A stretch of DNA of 64,000 bases, from assembly GCF_004912135.1 (NCBI RefSeq), contig NZ_STGU01000016.1, positions 1 through 64,000 of the forward strand, given 5' to 3'. The position numbers and the translations under genes were made by a program. Shown in pieces: positions 25,968 through 33,688 of this stretch (positions within the stretch are counted from its first letter, which is position 1; each line of letters opens with the position of its first letter). Below the pieces are notes generated by a model. The model saw nothing but the letters and a program-made list of their open reading frames with translations. It had not been told where the DNA came from and ran no database searches. The stretch comes from Rhizobium rosettiformans W3. GTDB lineage: Bacteria > Pseudomonadota > Alphaproteobacteria > Rhizobiales > Rhizobiaceae.

Positions 25968-26575
25968 CAGATGACGACGACTTGAGCTCCGACCGGCACC
26001 CGTTCGTAGAGATCCTGCACGTGTTCGTTCACCATTCTGATGCAGCCGTTCGAGACAGCCTTACCGATGGTCCAGGGTTCATTCGTTCCGTGGATACGGT
26101 AGAGCGTGTCCCGGCCGTTGCGGTAGAGGTAGAGCGCCCGGGAGCCCAATGGATTGTTCGGCCCACCAGGCACGCCACCCGCATAACGGGCATACTTCTT
26201 GGGATCGCGACGGATCATATTGTCGGTGGGCCGCCAGGACGGCCATTTCGCTTTGCGTCCGATGAGTGCCGAACCCGTAAACGCCAGACCTGCCTTGCCA
26301 ACGCCGATACCGTAGCGCCGCGCCCTCCCATCTCCTGTGACCAGATAAAGATACTTGTCGCGTGGAACCACGACGATCGTTCCTGCCGGGTAGTCGTATG
26401 GCGACACTATGCGCTGGGGAAGGAAACGCTCCTCAAGCTTGAACGTGCGCTTGGTCCCTTGGGCAAGCGCTTGCCCAGGCACTGCCAGCAAGCCAACCGC
26501 GCCAATCAAAAATGCCCGTCGCCCGATCCAGACTGACGACGCTACGCTGGAATTGTTGTCGACATCAGTGCTCAT
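25967..26575 (-). CDS. L,D-transpeptidase (YkuD family), first of three
   Basis: A 202-residue exported YkuD-domain enzyme. A twin-arginine-like segment (GRRAFLIGAVGLLAVPGQALA) precedes the mature protein. The catalytic motif is HGTNEPWTIGKAVSNGCIRM (nucleophile Cys in SNGCIRM). Such enzymes make 3-3 peptidoglycan crosslinks or attach proteins such as beta-barrel OMPs to the wall, a role known in Rhizobiales. It overlaps the parvulin gene upstream by 11 bases, so the two are co-translated. The start at the second ATG is chosen; an ATG two codons earlier is possible. Confidence 0.92.
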   Translation of the reverse strand: MSTDVDNNSSVASSVWIGRRAFLIGAVGLLAVPGQALAQGTKRTFKLEERFLPQRIVSPYDYPAGTIVVVPRDKYLYLVTGDGRARRYGIGVGKAGLAFTGSALIGRKAKWPSWRPTDNMIRRDPKKYARYAGGVPGGPNNPLGSRALYLYRNGRDTLYRIHGTNEPWTIGKAVSNGCIRMVNEHVQDLYERVPVGAQVVVI

Positions 26576-27440
26576 GACCATCCTCCTCGCCCTGCGGTGG
26601 CGCTACGTCAGGAACCAGCTTCTCCACCTTTGCGCCGGCCTTGAGCTCGGCAATAATCCGTCTTTCCTCCGTTGCTTCCAGGGATTGCCGAATCTGCGGT
26701 GCGACGGTTTCGAACGCCGGAGCTGGCCGGTTTCGCGTTTCCTCGAGCAGGACCACATGGAAGCCGAACGCGCTGGCAACTGGCGTCTGCGTGAACTCCC
26801 CGGGCTGCAATTTCGCCGCGGCGACATCGATCTCAGGGACGACTTGCCCATCGGCCACGAAGCCGAGGTCTCCGCCGTTGACTTTGGACACCTCATCGGC
26901 CGAGCGTTCCTGCGCGAGTTCCGCGAAAGATTTACCCCCTTTCAGCGCGTCGATGACGGCGAGGGCATCGCTCTCGCTGCGAAGCAGTATATGTCGGAGC
27001 CGACGTTCAAGAACGGGCGGAATCTTCGCTACCTGCTCGTCATAGGCGGCCCTGACGGCCGCATCGGTTATCGCCTCTCCCACGCGCTGCTCAAGGAACA
27101 GAGAGCGGAGCGTCTGATCCTCGAAGAATGCCAGCTGTCTTTTGTAGGCTTCCTGCTCGGGCACGTTTGCCGCGCGGGCCGCCTCGGCCACGATCCTCAG
27201 GTCGATCAGGGCATCGACAAGAAGGGAACGTTTGGCATCGGCTGGCATTTGGCCGAGTTGCTGCGAATACATCTGCTCGGCAATGGCAAGGTCGTCTGCG
27301 GTAATGTCCTTGCCATTGACGCGACCGACGACGCCGGCGTCCTGCGCGAGGCCGGCCGAGCCAAGTGGCAACGACAGCGAAAGGATTGTCGTGCCGACGA
27401 GCAGGCCGGCTTTCCATCGGTTTTTGATCCTGGTGGTCAT
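26565..27440 (-). CDS. Periplasmic parvulin-type peptidyl-prolyl isomerase
   Basis: A 291-residue PpiC/SurA-like foldase with a signal peptide (WKAGLLVGTTILSLSLPLGS), a helical chaperone domain (ITADDLAIAEQMYSQQL) and a rotamase domain (RLRHILLRSESDALAVIDAL, GGDLGFVADGQVVPEIDVA, AFGFHVVLLEETR). It ends in an acidic/His tail. It assists folding of exported proteins. The ATG at 27440 follows GGAGG. It is flanked on both sides by Dsb-like and L,D-transpeptidase genes in one run, suggesting its clients are these enzymes or the proteins they attach. Confidence 0.92.
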   Translation of the reverse strand: MTTRIKNRWKAGLLVGTTILSLSLPLGSAGLAQDAGVVGRVNGKDITADDLAIAEQMYSQQLGQMPADAKRSLLVDALIDLRIVAEAARAANVPEQEAYKRQLAFFEDQTLRSLFLEQRVGEAITDAAVRAAYDEQVAKIPPVLERRLRHILLRSESDALAVIDALKGGKSFAELAQERSADEVSKVNGGDLGFVADGQVVPEIDVAAAKLQPGEFTQTPVASAFGFHVVLLEETRNRPAPAFETVAPQIRQSLEATEERRIIAELKAGAKVEKLVPDVAPPQGEEDGHEH

Positions 27441-27450
27441 CGGAACCTCC

Positions 27451-28083
27451 CTACTGCCTGGCCGCGGCAACCAGCGGATCGATGATCTCGCTGAAGCGTT
27501 CGATGCTGAGGGCGCCCTTCTGCATCTGCCCATTGATGAAGAATGTCGGTGTGGAATCGACACCGAACGATCTGCCGCCTTCGGCGACGGCCGTGACCTT
27601 CTCAAGAAGAGCCTGATCCTGGAGGCATTTTTCGAAGTCGGCGGTGCTCATTCCCGTCATGCCCATGGTCGACTTCAGAGCTGCCGTCCCGTCGGGCACG
27701 CGAGCCCAGTTGTCCTGGGTCCGGTAGAGCAGGTCGATCGTCGGATACCATTTGTCGTCGCTCACGCAGCGCGCCAGCATGAAGCCGGCGGATGAACGCG
27801 GATCGAAGGGGAACTCGCGCATGATGAACCGGACCTGGCCGGTGTCGACGTACTTCTTCTTGAGGTCCGGCCACACATTGACGTGAAAGGTACGGCAATG
27901 AGGACACGTCAGGGATGCGTATTCGATGATCGTCACCGGCGCACCGTCAGGTCCGAAGCTTTTCTCAGGAAGAGGACCAGGGGCCAGCAGTGCCTCGGGC
28001 GTCGGCTGTGCCGACAGCAGCGCCGGATAGGTGGCGACCACACTGGTGGCAGCCATGCCGAAGATCAGATTTCGTCGTTTCAT
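27451..28083 (-). CDS. DsbA-family thiol oxidoreductase (CPHC)
   Basis: A 210-residue periplasmic thioredoxin-fold protein with a signal peptide (RRNLIFGMAATSVVATYPAL), active site EYASLTCPHCRTFHVNVWPD and cis-proline loop VDSTPTFFINGQ. The CPHC dipeptide is that of oxidising DsbA. It starts with the ATG at 28083 after AAAGGA and stops 10 bases before the parvulin start. It may introduce or guard disulfides in secreted enzymes encoded beside it. Confidence 0.92.
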   Translation of the reverse strand: MKRRNLIFGMAATSVVATYPALLSAQPTPEALLAPGPLPEKSFGPDGAPVTIIEYASLTCPHCRTFHVNVWPDLKKKYVDTGQVRFIMREFPFDPRSSAGFMLARCVSDDKWYPTIDLLYRTQDNWARVPDGTAALKSTMGMTGMSTADFEKCLQDQALLEKVTAVAEGGRSFGVDSTPTFFINGQMQKGALSIERFSEIIDPLVAAARQ

Positions 28084-28149
28084 GTCGAGGTCCTTTCGTG
28101 AGGACAAGGTTGTGCAAGCTCTAGCCCCTTGAGAGGCAAGCGGCTTCTG

Positions 28150-28866
28150 TCAGACAAATGAACGGGTGCCGCCGCGAACGACGATGGGAGTAGGCGTGGC
28201 AACACGGTCATACAGGTCAATGATGTCCTGGTTCATCAATCGGACGCAGCCACTTGAGACGGCCTTGCCGATGGTCCAGTACTCAGGCGTGCCGTGCAGC
28301 CGGTAGAGCGTGTCTTCGCCGTTCTGGAAAATGTAGAGCGCCCTCGCACCGAGCGGATTATTGAGCCCCGGTGGCTGCCCGCCATTTTCAGCACTCCACT
28401 TCGCAAGTTCGGGCTGCCGCGCGATCATTTCCGCCGGCGGCGTCCACTTCGGCCAGCGCTGTTTCCACTGGATGACGCCTTCGCCCGACCATTCGAACCC
28501 CTGGCGGCCCAGACCAACGCCATAGCGCATCGCCTTGCCACCTGGGCGGACGAGATAAAGATAGAAGTTTCTCGTATCCACGACGATCGTGCCTGGACGT
28601 TCACCGGTCGGATCGTCGACAAGCCGCCTGTAGAAGCGCTTGTCGACCTTGGACAGGTCGACGGCCGGGATCGGAAAATCCTCCTCCGGCATGGCCCGGT
28701 ACATGGAGATATAGGATGGATCTTCCGCTGGTTTGACCGGCGCAGGTTCCGCAGGCAGGTTTCCGGTGGTTGAGCAGGCTGACAAGATCAACCCGCTGGT
28801 GGCGGTGGCACCAAGGCTCAGGATTTGTCGACGTGAAAACTGTACTTGTTTGCTTTTTGGGGTCAC
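28150..28866 (-). CDS. L,D-transpeptidase lipoprotein (YkuD family), second of three
   Basis: A 238-residue YkuD enzyme. The N-terminus has both a twin arginine (SRRQILSLGATATSG) and a lipobox (LILSACS), so it may be a Tat-exported lipoprotein; that fits LspA and Lnt nearby. The catalytic block is HGTPEYWTIGKAVSSGCVRL. I place the start at the GTG at 28866; the frame is open further upstream to 29091 but that part overlaps the neighbouring small gene and looks non-coding. No strong ribosome site is visible, so the start is uncertain. Confidence 0.85.
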   Translation of the reverse strand: MTPKSKQVQFSRRQILSLGATATSGLILSACSTTGNLPAEPAPVKPAEDPSYISMYRAMPEEDFPIPAVDLSKVDKRFYRRLVDDPTGERPGTIVVDTRNFYLYLVRPGGKAMRYGVGLGRQGFEWSGEGVIQWKQRWPKWTPPAEMIARQPELAKWSAENGGQPPGLNNPLGARALYIFQNGEDTLYRLHGTPEYWTIGKAVSSGCVRLMNQDIIDLYDRVATPTPIVVRGGTRSFV

Positions 28867-29005
28867 TGTTACGCTCGCAATAAGGTCATCGGGAACCGGT
28901 GTCTGCGTGCAGACAGTGCCGGTGTGGAGCAACGACCTATCGAGCGCATCATGTCTGGCAGAACTGCCAACAGCGCGACGGCGATCGGTCTCGCCTCTCC
29001 TGACG

Positions 29006-29308
29006 TTATCGGGGCGGTGGGACGACTGAAGGAAATACTCCCGGAGGGAGGGTGTGAATAAGTCTATTCGGGGAAGAGGGATGCGCCTCACGAACTACAG
29101 GCACATGCCATTCGGCAAGCCAGCTGCAGCTGTCATGACATTTGGCAGTAGCCTCAGGCGAAGGAGCATCATCACTACCAGTGTCAGCGCCTTCATCCCC
29201 AAGGACAGAGACAAGCTGAGCTGGCTCCTCGCCGGCTGCAGCCGCAGGTAATGCGGCATGCAGGCTGACGAAGCAGAGGAGGAGAAGAGCAAGCAGCGTC
29301 CGGACCAT
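29006..29308 (-). CDS. Small exported protein, unknown
   Basis: A 100-residue protein with a clear signal peptide (RTLLALLLLCFVSLHAALPA, cleavage near AAA). The mature part is acidic and then has a CHDSC pair, a WLAEWHVPVV segment and a proline-rich end. I recognise no family. It starts six bases after the upstream L,D-transpeptidase stop, which supports a real gene in the operon. The two cysteines could form a disulfide or bind metal. Confidence 0.6.
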   Translation of the reverse strand: MVRTLLALLLLCFVSLHAALPAAAAGEEPAQLVSVLGDEGADTGSDDAPSPEATAKCHDSCSWLAEWHVPVVREAHPSSPNRLIHTLPPGVFPSVVPPPR

Positions 29309-29314
29309 CGCGGT

Positions 29315-30322
29315 TTACTCGTCTGGCGAGTGCGGGTCGGCTATCGCCGCATCCGGCCGGCTAACTGGAACGGAAGATAGCGAGGTCCGCTTCGCCAACG
29401 CGGATTGGCCGCTACGCTCGAGCAGCCTACGAAAACTCGGATGCATCCCACCGTCGGCATAGGCGTGGGCCGAAAGCACAGTGCCAGCAGTAAGGAGTTC
29501 TTCCATCGCGACGCGATCGGACTGCGTCCTGGCGGCGACCAGAGCGTCTGGCGCGTTCAGCGCAGGGGGACATGGAGCAAGCACATCGCGCGGCTCACCT
29601 CCACCGAACTCCTTGTCGAAAACGTAGCGTCCTTCGCAGTAGGACACTTTCGGCTGGCGTCGGGAGACCTCGAAGATGTCATATCCCTGCTTGAGATCGG
29701 ACCAAAACGTGAAGTTCGGATCGTTTCGGTTCTTCGCCATGTTTTGAGGGGTCATTCGGAACGGAAACGCCTGGACCTGGAATGATCCTTGGCCGCCCTT
29801 CAGAGCCTCGCGCGCGACAGCATAAATCTCGGCGACTCCTTCATCGGTCAGCGCGAAACACCCGGAGGACGAACATGCGCCATGCACCATGAGCGCCTCA
29901 CCTGTGTAGCCGAGGGCCGCTTCAAGCTTGTTCGGATAGCCGAGATTGAAGGACAGGTAATATTGGGAATTGGGGTTCAGCATCCCGGCGGAGACGTGGT
30001 AGAAGCCTTCGGGAGCCTGACGATCGCCGTTTTGCTTTTTCGGCCCCAGCTTTCCGGACCAGCGACACATCGGGTAAGTCTTGAGCAAGGCGAACCTTCC
30101 GCTTCGGTCGCGCTTCCAGATCTCCAGCTCGCTTTCCTGCTTGAAGATTCGCACGAGGATAGGCGCCGAAGGCGACATCGATTTGCGCGACATCTCCGCC
30201 GTAACCGCAGCGGGAATCGGCTGGGTCGCCTTGCCGTCAACGTCGAGAACGGTAGAGACGCATGCGCTCAACAAGAGCGTAAGCGCTGCAATCCCTCCGA
30301 TCCTGACGGCCGTTAGCATCAT
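29315..30322 (-). CDS. YafK-like L,D-transpeptidase lipoprotein, third of three
   Basis: A 335-residue lipoprotein (lipobox LTLLLSACVST) with a YkuD/YafK-like domain: IFKQESELEIWKRD, CRWSGKLGPKKQNGDRQAPE, EALMVHGACSSSGCFALTDE (histidine and nucleophile Cys). In E. coli a relative (YafK/DpaA) removes, rather than adds, protein-wall links, so the activity may be hydrolytic. It heads the minus-strand envelope run. Its C-terminal 120 residues (VSYCEGRYVFDKEFGGGEPR onwards) match other rhizobial members of this subgroup. Confidence 0.88.
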   Translation of the reverse strand: MMLTAVRIGGIAALTLLLSACVSTVLDVDGKATQPIPAAVTAEMSRKSMSPSAPILVRIFKQESELEIWKRDRSGRFALLKTYPMCRWSGKLGPKKQNGDRQAPEGFYHVSAGMLNPNSQYYLSFNLGYPNKLEAALGYTGEALMVHGACSSSGCFALTDEGVAEIYAVAREALKGGQGSFQVQAFPFRMTPQNMAKNRNDPNFTFWSDLKQGYDIFEVSRRQPKVSYCEGRYVFDKEFGGGEPRDVLAPCPPALNAPDALVAARTQSDRVAMEELLTAGTVLSAHAYADGGMHPSFRRLLERSGQSALAKRTSLSSVPVSRPDAAIADPHSPDE

Positions 30323-30416
30323 TGAAAACCATTTCGTTGGCGCACACCCTCTCCGGCGGCTCCTCGCACAGTTCGCCTATCATAGTTAAAATGGCGTTTC
30401 CGCCCACAAATTCGTG

Positions 30417-30435
30417 AGCGTCAAAGAACCGCAGC
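30417..30435. repeat. 19-bp direct repeat, copy 1
   Basis: AGCGTCAAAGAACCGCAGC, identical to 30777-30795, exactly 360 bases away. Read on the minus strand each copy encodes LRFFDA after a possible ATG, which suggests two copies of a degraded short frame or a repeated leader. Confidence 0.7.
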
Positions 30436-30776
30436 CGCAAAAAGCCTCAATTTGTTAAGCCAGCGCTGAGTTACAGAGACAAGGGGTCCAATCAGGAAAG
30501 AAGGCAATGCGACGAGTGATGTGTCTAATCGTTGCCGTGAGGACCAGGTAGAGCTTGGATTCTATTCCGCAATAGAGTGCATGCCAAAGCTGTTGTCAGC
30601 ATTCAAATGCCTTTCATCCGGAAACCTGAATATGCTAGCGCCATTAGGCATGTCCGAACGGCTGGCGCGGCCAAAACTGATGCCGGCGGGCCCGCGGTCA
30701 CTACGGTTTCATTGAGGTAGAACCTCGTGTCCAGAGCGACAGCCTTACCTGCGAACAAAAGCTGTTCCCAAGCGCA

Positions 30777-30795
30777 AGCGTCAAAGAACCGCAGC
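30777..30795. repeat. 19-bp direct repeat, copy 2
   Basis: Second exact copy of AGCGTCAAAGAACCGCAGC, ending 31 bases before the CTAG at the left end of the IS5-family element. Confidence 0.7.
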
Positions 30796-30830
30796 ACCAA
30801 CCGTATGCTGCGATATCGAAGATCATCTAG

Positions 30831-31679
30831 GTCGTGTTGACAAAGTGGATTCCCAAATCAGGTGAAGTCTGATTCAACACTCCTCTTTATGGGGAGCGAT
30901 GATGGCACGCGGCGATCTGACCGATGAAGAGTGGGCAGTAATCGAAGGGTTCTTGCCCACAGAGCGCGGACGGAAATCCCGCCCTGCTCATGATAATCGG
31001 CGTTTTCTCAACGGCATGCTGCATGTGCTGCGGGTTGGCTGCCCCTGGCGCGACATGCATGAGCGCTACGGCAAGTGGAACTCTGTCTATGTCCGGTTCC
31101 GGCGCTGGGCCGAACAGGGCGTCTGGGATGCCATCCTTGAAACGCTGGTCCAGATGGGGCTGACCGATGACTGGCAGCATATGATCGACAGCACCACAGT
31201 TCGGGGCCATGTATCGGCAGCCGGCGCAAAAGGGGGACTCACAAGGAGGCTTTTGGTCGATCACGCGGCGGCTTTACGTGCAAAATCCACGCCCGCTGTG
31301 ACAATCAGGGACGCCCTCTTGGCTTTGTCCTGACAGGCGGGCAAGCCTCGGACTATGGCGCGGTCGGCGAACTCATGGCCCTGCCGGTCAACAAGCCAAA
31401 GGCACTTCTGGCCGATAAGGGCTACGACGGCGATGCTGTTCGAGAAGCCCTGCTGCTACAGGGCATCTTGCCAGTCATCCCGCCAAAGGCCAATCGCAAG
31501 GTTCATATTCCCTGCGACTTCTCCCGTTACAGAGACCGCAACCGCATCGAGCGCATGTTCGGGTATCTCAAGCACATGCGTCGCATCGGCACCCGGTATG
31601 AGAAAACGGCTCTGTCATTCGCAAGCTTCCTCAACCTTGCAGCCATCCGCAGGTGGCTAAAAGACTTTGTGAACAGGAC
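30831..31679 (+). mobile_element. IS5-family insertion sequence (IS427-like)
   Basis: An 849-base element. Terminal inverted repeats are GGTCGTGTTGACAAAGT on the left and, reversed, GGTCCTGTTCACAAAGT on the right (15 of 17 match). Both ends are flanked by CTAG (30827-30830 and 31680-31683), consistent with insertion into a CTAG target as is usual for the IS427 subgroup. The transposase is split in two frames. The stop codon of the second frame lies in the flanking CTAG. Confidence 0.88.
30899..31333 (+). CDS. IS5-family transposase, first frame
   Basis: A 144-residue product starting MMARGDLTDEEWAVIEGFLP with the DUF4096-type N-terminal domain and the first catalytic aspartate in WQHMIDSTTVRGH. 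Homology continues in the -1 frame after an A4G5 run at 31228-31236; past that point this frame becomes meaningless. A full transposase needs frameshifting, as in other IS427-group elements. Confidence 0.88.
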   Translation: MMARGDLTDEEWAVIEGFLPTERGRKSRPAHDNRRFLNGMLHVLRVGCPWRDMHERYGKWNSVYVRFRRWAEQGVWDAILETLVQMGLTDDWQHMIDSTTVRGHVSAAGAKGGLTRRLLVDHAAALRAKSTPAVTIRDALLALS

Positions 31680-31683
31680 CTAG
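31243..31683 (+). CDS. IS5-family transposase, second frame (frameshift product)
   Basis: This frame continues the DDE domain: KEAFGRSRGGFTCKIHARCD, second aspartate in LLADKGYDGDAVREAL, and the closing motif RYRDRNRIERMFGYLKHMRR with the catalytic glutamate. It has no start codon of its own before 31375; its expression depends on a -1 shift from the first frame. The coordinates mark where homology resumes. Full length suggests the element could still be active. Confidence 0.82.
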   Translation, partial: KEAFGRSRGGFTCKIHARCDNQGRPLGFVLTGGQASDYGAVGELMALPVNKPKALLADKGYDGDAVREALLLQGILPVIPPKANRKVHIPCDFSRYRDRNRIERMFGYLKHMRRIGTRYEKTALSFASFLNLAAIRRWLKDFVNRT

Positions 31684-31706
31684 GTAAGAAGCTGACCAAG
31701 GCTCGA

Positions 31707-31934
31707 ATGGAAGAAAGACCCAACCACGCCATGCCGGAAGGATCGGAACACCTTACCCTTGAAGAATCCAAGACGCTCGCACGCCGCAGAAGGCGCATGA
31801 ATTGGATGATCTGCGCGCTCCTGGTAGCGTTTGTCGTGACCGTTTACTGGATCAGCTTCAGCCACGTCCGCACTGAGACGAACGAAACGCAATCGCGCTA
31901 CGAGGTCGATAACGTCGCAATCACCCACGCTTGA
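31707..31934 (+). CDS. Small single-span membrane protein, unknown
   Basis: A 75-residue protein with a basic stretch (TLARRRRRMNW) followed by one helix (MICALLVAFVVTVYWISF) and a short C-terminal periplasmic part, so N-inside. The shape resembles small cytochrome oxidase-associated proteins, but no family is assigned. The IS5-family element ends 24 bases before its ATG and has probably separated it from its promoter. Confidence 0.5.
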   Translation: MEERPNHAMPEGSEHLTLEESKTLARRRRRMNWMICALLVAFVVTVYWISFSHVRTETNETQSRYEVDNVAITHA

Positions 31935-31956
31935 GTGGCAGATCGACCTTCTCGGT

Positions 31957-32244
31957 GTGAAGGTGGACCGGCTTGAAACCGTATCGGTCCACCTCTTGAT
32001 GATTCTGCGTTTGGCATGCTTTGCGTTGGTTGCGCCTATTGCCTATCTGGCATTGGCCACGCTCTTCAGTTTGGTATGCATCGGACTCGGGCATAACACC
32101 ATGGAAATGCTGTACGGAGGAACCGCTGTCTATCTCCTGACACTCGCAGCAGCAGTAGAGGGTGCCTGGCTCCTGCCTGAGGACATCAAGAGCTCTTCCT
32201 CGTTTATGAGGCTGACCCAGCGATTCAGGTCTTCTCCAGACTGA
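31957..32244 (+). CDS. Small membrane protein, unknown
   Basis: A 95-residue protein starting at a GTG, with two predicted helices (LLMILRLACFALVAPIAYLA and MLYGGTAVYLLTLAAAVEGA). I do not recognise it. The 22-base gap to the gene before suggests an operon. It is followed by the left end of the IS6-family element. Confidence 0.45.
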   Translation: MKVDRLETVSVHLLMILRLACFALVAPIAYLALATLFSLVCIGLGHNTMEMLYGGTAVYLLTLAAAVEGAWLLPEDIKSSSSFMRLTQRFRSSPD

Positions 32245-32268
32245 CGCTTCAGATAGTAGATTTCCGTG

Positions 32269-33157
32269 GGGCCTGTCGCAAGTTCTATCCGAGGTCAGAA
32301 ATTCCCCGGATGCGGCTTGGTTTTCATGCTTTGTTAACCTTTTGAAGTCCGAAGAGGCGTGCAAGTAGGTCGTTCTGGTCGTTGACAGTCCAACTACCGG
32401 AAAAGCCGAAGCCCTTCCTCAACCATAGCATGGCTTCGAAACCGGCGATGGTTCGCCGCGCCGTGTTGAATGACTGGAAACCACCGACCTTCGGCATGTT
32501 CTTCTTCACCCGGAAGTGGTCGCTCTCGATGCCTTGTTGGAGATGCTTGGTGACATAGTGCACGGGATTGGGACGCAAAAGCCCATCATCGACGGCCATC
32601 TTGATCGTCGACGGGAAGGTGTTGGCACCATCCGTGCCGACCTTTTCCGGTGAGAATAACGGCTCCTCCTTGAGCATCTTACGGAAGAAGCGCTTCGCGG
32701 CATCGAGGTCGCGACGCGCAGCGAGCAAGAAATCCACCGGGTCGCCGTGCTTGTCGATGGCGCGGTACAGATAGCGCCACTTGCCACGGATCTTGACGTA
32801 AGTCTCATCGACCCGGACCGACCCGCAATGTGGTTTCCGGAACTGGCGCAGCCGCTTCTCGATGACAGGCGCATAGGCGAGCACCCAGCGATTGATCGTG
32901 CTGTGGTCGACCTCGAACCCGCGTTCGCGGAACATTTCTTCCAAGTCGCGATAGCTCAGTGGGTAACGCAAATACCAAGTCACCGCCTGTATGATCAGCC
33001 ATGCCTCGAAATGACGCCCTTTGAAATCGTCCTTCGATTGGCGCTTCAGCTTCTCGGTAATGGCATTCAGAATCATAGGTCCACTCCACAACATTTGGAG
33101 CGGATTTCTCTTCAGATGGTCAACATCCAGTTAACTAGGAGAATTTGCGACAAGCCC
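32269..33157 (-). mobile_element. IS6-family insertion sequence
   Basis: An 889-base element with imperfect inverted ends: GGGCCTGTCGCAAGTTCT on the left and GGGCTTGTCGCAAATTCT reversed on the right (16 of 18). It contains one full transposase gene. The eight flanking bases differ (TTTCCGTG against ACAAAGTT), so there is no target duplication. That fits deletion or cointegrate resolution, a common outcome with IS6 elements. The right boundary coincides exactly with the start of the DUF736 duplication. Confidence 0.85.
32324..33094 (-). CDS. IS6-family transposase
   Basis: A 256-residue DDE transposase. Visible parts: WYLRYPLSYRDLEEMFRERG with a helix-turn-helix region VDHSTINRWVL, first aspartate in VRVDETYVKIRGKWRYLYRA, second in KVGTDGANTFPS, glutamate in GIESDHFRVKKNMPK. 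It is full length and uninterrupted, so probably active. IS6 elements move by replicative cointegrate formation. Confidence 0.94.
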   Translation of the reverse strand: MLWSGPMILNAITEKLKRQSKDDFKGRHFEAWLIIQAVTWYLRYPLSYRDLEEMFRERGFEVDHSTINRWVLAYAPVIEKRLRQFRKPHCGSVRVDETYVKIRGKWRYLYRAIDKHGDPVDFLLAARRDLDAAKRFFRKMLKEEPLFSPEKVGTDGANTFPSTIKMAVDDGLLRPNPVHYVTKHLQQGIESDHFRVKKNMPKVGGFQSFNTARRTIAGFEAMLWLRKGFGFSGSWTVNDQNDLLARLFGLQKVNKA

Positions 33158-33596
33158 ACAAAGTTTCTCCCGGCCGCCCTCCATTCCATTCCGGCCTTAT
33201 CAGGTGCGGTCCGATCGTCCCCGATCCTTGCGACAGCCATCGAGGCCGCGAGGGGCGCGGCCCGAAACCAACGAAAGGAACACGAAAATGGCAACGATCG
33301 GCACCTTCACCTCCACCGAAACCGGCTTCAACGGCTCGATCCGCACGCTTGCCCTCAACGTCAAGGCCCGCATCGCCCGCATCGAGAACCCCTCCGACAA
33401 GGGCCCGCACTTCCGCATCTACGCCGGCAATGTCGAGCTCGGTGCTGCCTGGCAGAAGACCTCCGAACAGGGCCGCGACTACCTCTCGGTCAAGCTGGAC
33501 GATCCGAGCTTCCCCGCTCCGATCTACGCAACCCTCTCCGAAGTTGAAGGTGAAGACGGCCTCCAGCTCATCTGGTCCCGCCCCAACCGCGACTGA
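33158..33596 (+). repeat. Direct repeat around DUF736, copy 1
   Basis: This segment (leader plus gene) matches 35073-35548 at high identity, apart from about 37 extra bases in the leader of the second copy. Homology begins at the first base after the IS6-family element. The two copies flank the Fic gene. Confidence 0.85.
33288..33596 (+). CDS. DUF736 family protein, copy 1
   Basis: A 102-residue protein starting [20 protein letters not shown] and ending [14 protein letters not shown]736 proteins are small, basic or neutral, and are typical of conjugative plasmids and ICEs of alphaproteobacteria; function unknown. The ATG follows AAAGGAACACGAAA. A near-identical copy lies at 35240-35548, with only a few substitutions (for example A to T, F to Y, TSEQG to RSEQD). 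Confidence 0.9.
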   Translation: MATIGTFTSTETGFNGSIRTLALNVKARIARIENPSDKGPHFRIYAGNVELGAAWQKTSEQGRDYLSVKLDDPSFPAPIYATLSEVEGEDGLQLIWSRPNRD

Positions 33597-33603
33597 GGTC
33601 CTC

Positions 33604-33630
33604 GAGGCTCCGCCCACAGGGCGGGGCCCC
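33604..33630 (+). terminator. GC-rich hairpin after DUF736 copy 1
   Basis: GGCTCCGCCC and GGGCGGGGCC pair around ACA just after the stop codon. There is no T-run, so it may be a weak or factor-dependent terminator. Confidence 0.45.
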
Positions 33631-33688
33631 TCCCGACGACAGGGCGGCCTCCTTCGTGCCGCGGCTTTTTCCCGTCCGTCCTTCCATA

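Larger units (their letters stand above)
30323..30826. other. Intergenic region with a 19-bp direct repeat
   Basis: Around 500 bases upstream of the envelope run and up to the IS5-family element. The only structure seen is an exact 19-base direct repeat, listed separately. The promoter of the seven-gene run should lie here. Confidence 0.4.
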
